DNA of 64,000 nucleotides from Kryptolebias marmoratus (Eukaryota; Chordata; Actinopteri; Cyprinodontiformes; Rivulidae): assembly GCF_001649575.2 (NCBI RefSeq), contig NC_051440.1, forward strand, positions 15,908,533 through 15,972,532, written 5' to 3'. The translations under genes were made by a program, and so were the position numbers. The notes under the pieces were generated by a model, which was not told the DNA's origin, did not search any database, and saw only the letters and a program-made list of their open reading frames with translations. Below, one piece after another: positions 63,614-64,000 of this stretch. The stretch's first letter is position 1. Every line of letters begins with the position of its first letter.

Positions 63614-64000
63614 CTGACAAAAAAATACAAGCAGATATTCACAAAAATGCTACAACACTCTATTTTAATGCACATGAACATGTTTAAAAGAAGTGTCCAA
63701 AATAAAAATAAACTGGCTATTTTGCGCACCCTGTGGCAGCGTCATCTTGCGCTAACAGAGCCCCTGAAGTGGGCTCACGGTTGTTTGACAATGAGTGTTT
63801 GTTCAAAGTAAGACATGAAACAGGAACAGTGTCATGTTAACACCCTCAGCACCAGCAGTCCAACCAGAACACCTCCAGAGAGGAGGGAATGTCTGTCATT
63901 CTCAACAACATTCCTCTGGCTGAAACTTAACGCTGGGAGAAGCGATAACAAGAAGGACGAAATGTTTTCCCATGACCCCTGTAACAAAACAACCCAGTCC
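63614..64000 (-). other. igf1r: igf1r intron 5, partial
   Basis: Sequence upstream of the exon 6 acceptor. The next coding exon is outside the window. Confidence 0.75.

Overview
This window is vertebrate nuclear DNA, most probably from a percomorph-type teleost. It is AT-rich, its genes are split by introns, and it carries typical fish repeats: Tc1-like elements, a hAT element and a SINE whose core reads 'TTTCCTCCCACAGACC'. There are no bacterial-style operons; most short open frames are noise. Four protein-coding genes can be reconstructed exon by exon with reading frame preserved across every junction. They are ttc23 (+, 19559-31273), synm/synemin (-, 33024-38255), a pyroglutamyl-peptidase I-like gene pgpep1l (+, 39162-41335) and igf1r (-, 46912 to beyond 63613; the 5' exons lie outside the window). 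The same order and relative orientation (IGF1R, PGPEP1L, SYNM, TTC23) is known from human 15q26.3, so this is an ancient syntenic block.

Layout. 1-19 kb: no gene found. This part is AT-rich with two SINE copies, two TTAA-ended inverted-repeat elements, one diffuse repeat, and several blocks of complex non-coding sequence that resemble conserved regulatory elements (about 2.4-2.8, 3.3-4.1, 7.2-8.9, 14.9-15.4 and 16.3-17.5 kb). 19.1-31.3 kb: ttc23 with 11 coding exons, an RFX X-box just upstream of the start, a 100-nt U12-type AT-AC intron, a GC-AG intron, and a hAT transposon in intron 2 whose interior is an assembly gap (736 N). 31.3-33.0 kb: convergent 3' ends of ttc23 and synm. 33.0-38.3 kb: synm, four coding exons, with an internally deleted Tc1 element in intron 1. 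38.3-39.2 kb: short head-to-head promoter region between synm and pgpep1l. 39.2-41.3 kb: pgpep1l, five exons, with a Tc1-like element in intron 3 that has a LINE 3' end nested inside it. 41.4-46.9 kb: probable long igf1r 3' UTR with perfect let-7 and miR-99/100 seed matches. 46.9-63.6 kb: igf1r exons equivalent to human exons 6-21 (end of the L2 domain, FnIII domains, insert domain, furin site, transmembrane helix, tyrosine kinase, C-terminal tail).

The genes do not form a pathway. Ttc23 is a ciliary-base (EvC zone) Hedgehog-signalling factor, synemin a muscle/cytoskeletal intermediate-filament protein, Pgpep1l a cysteine exopeptidase homologue, and Igf1r the insulin-like growth factor receptor. 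The most notable signals are the minor-spliceosome AT-AC intron and the X-box in ttc23, two GC-AG introns, the two 8-mer microRNA sites in the igf1r 3' UTR, a Tyr-to-Phe change in the igf1r tail, and a family of TTAA-terminated palindromic elements present in at least six copies.
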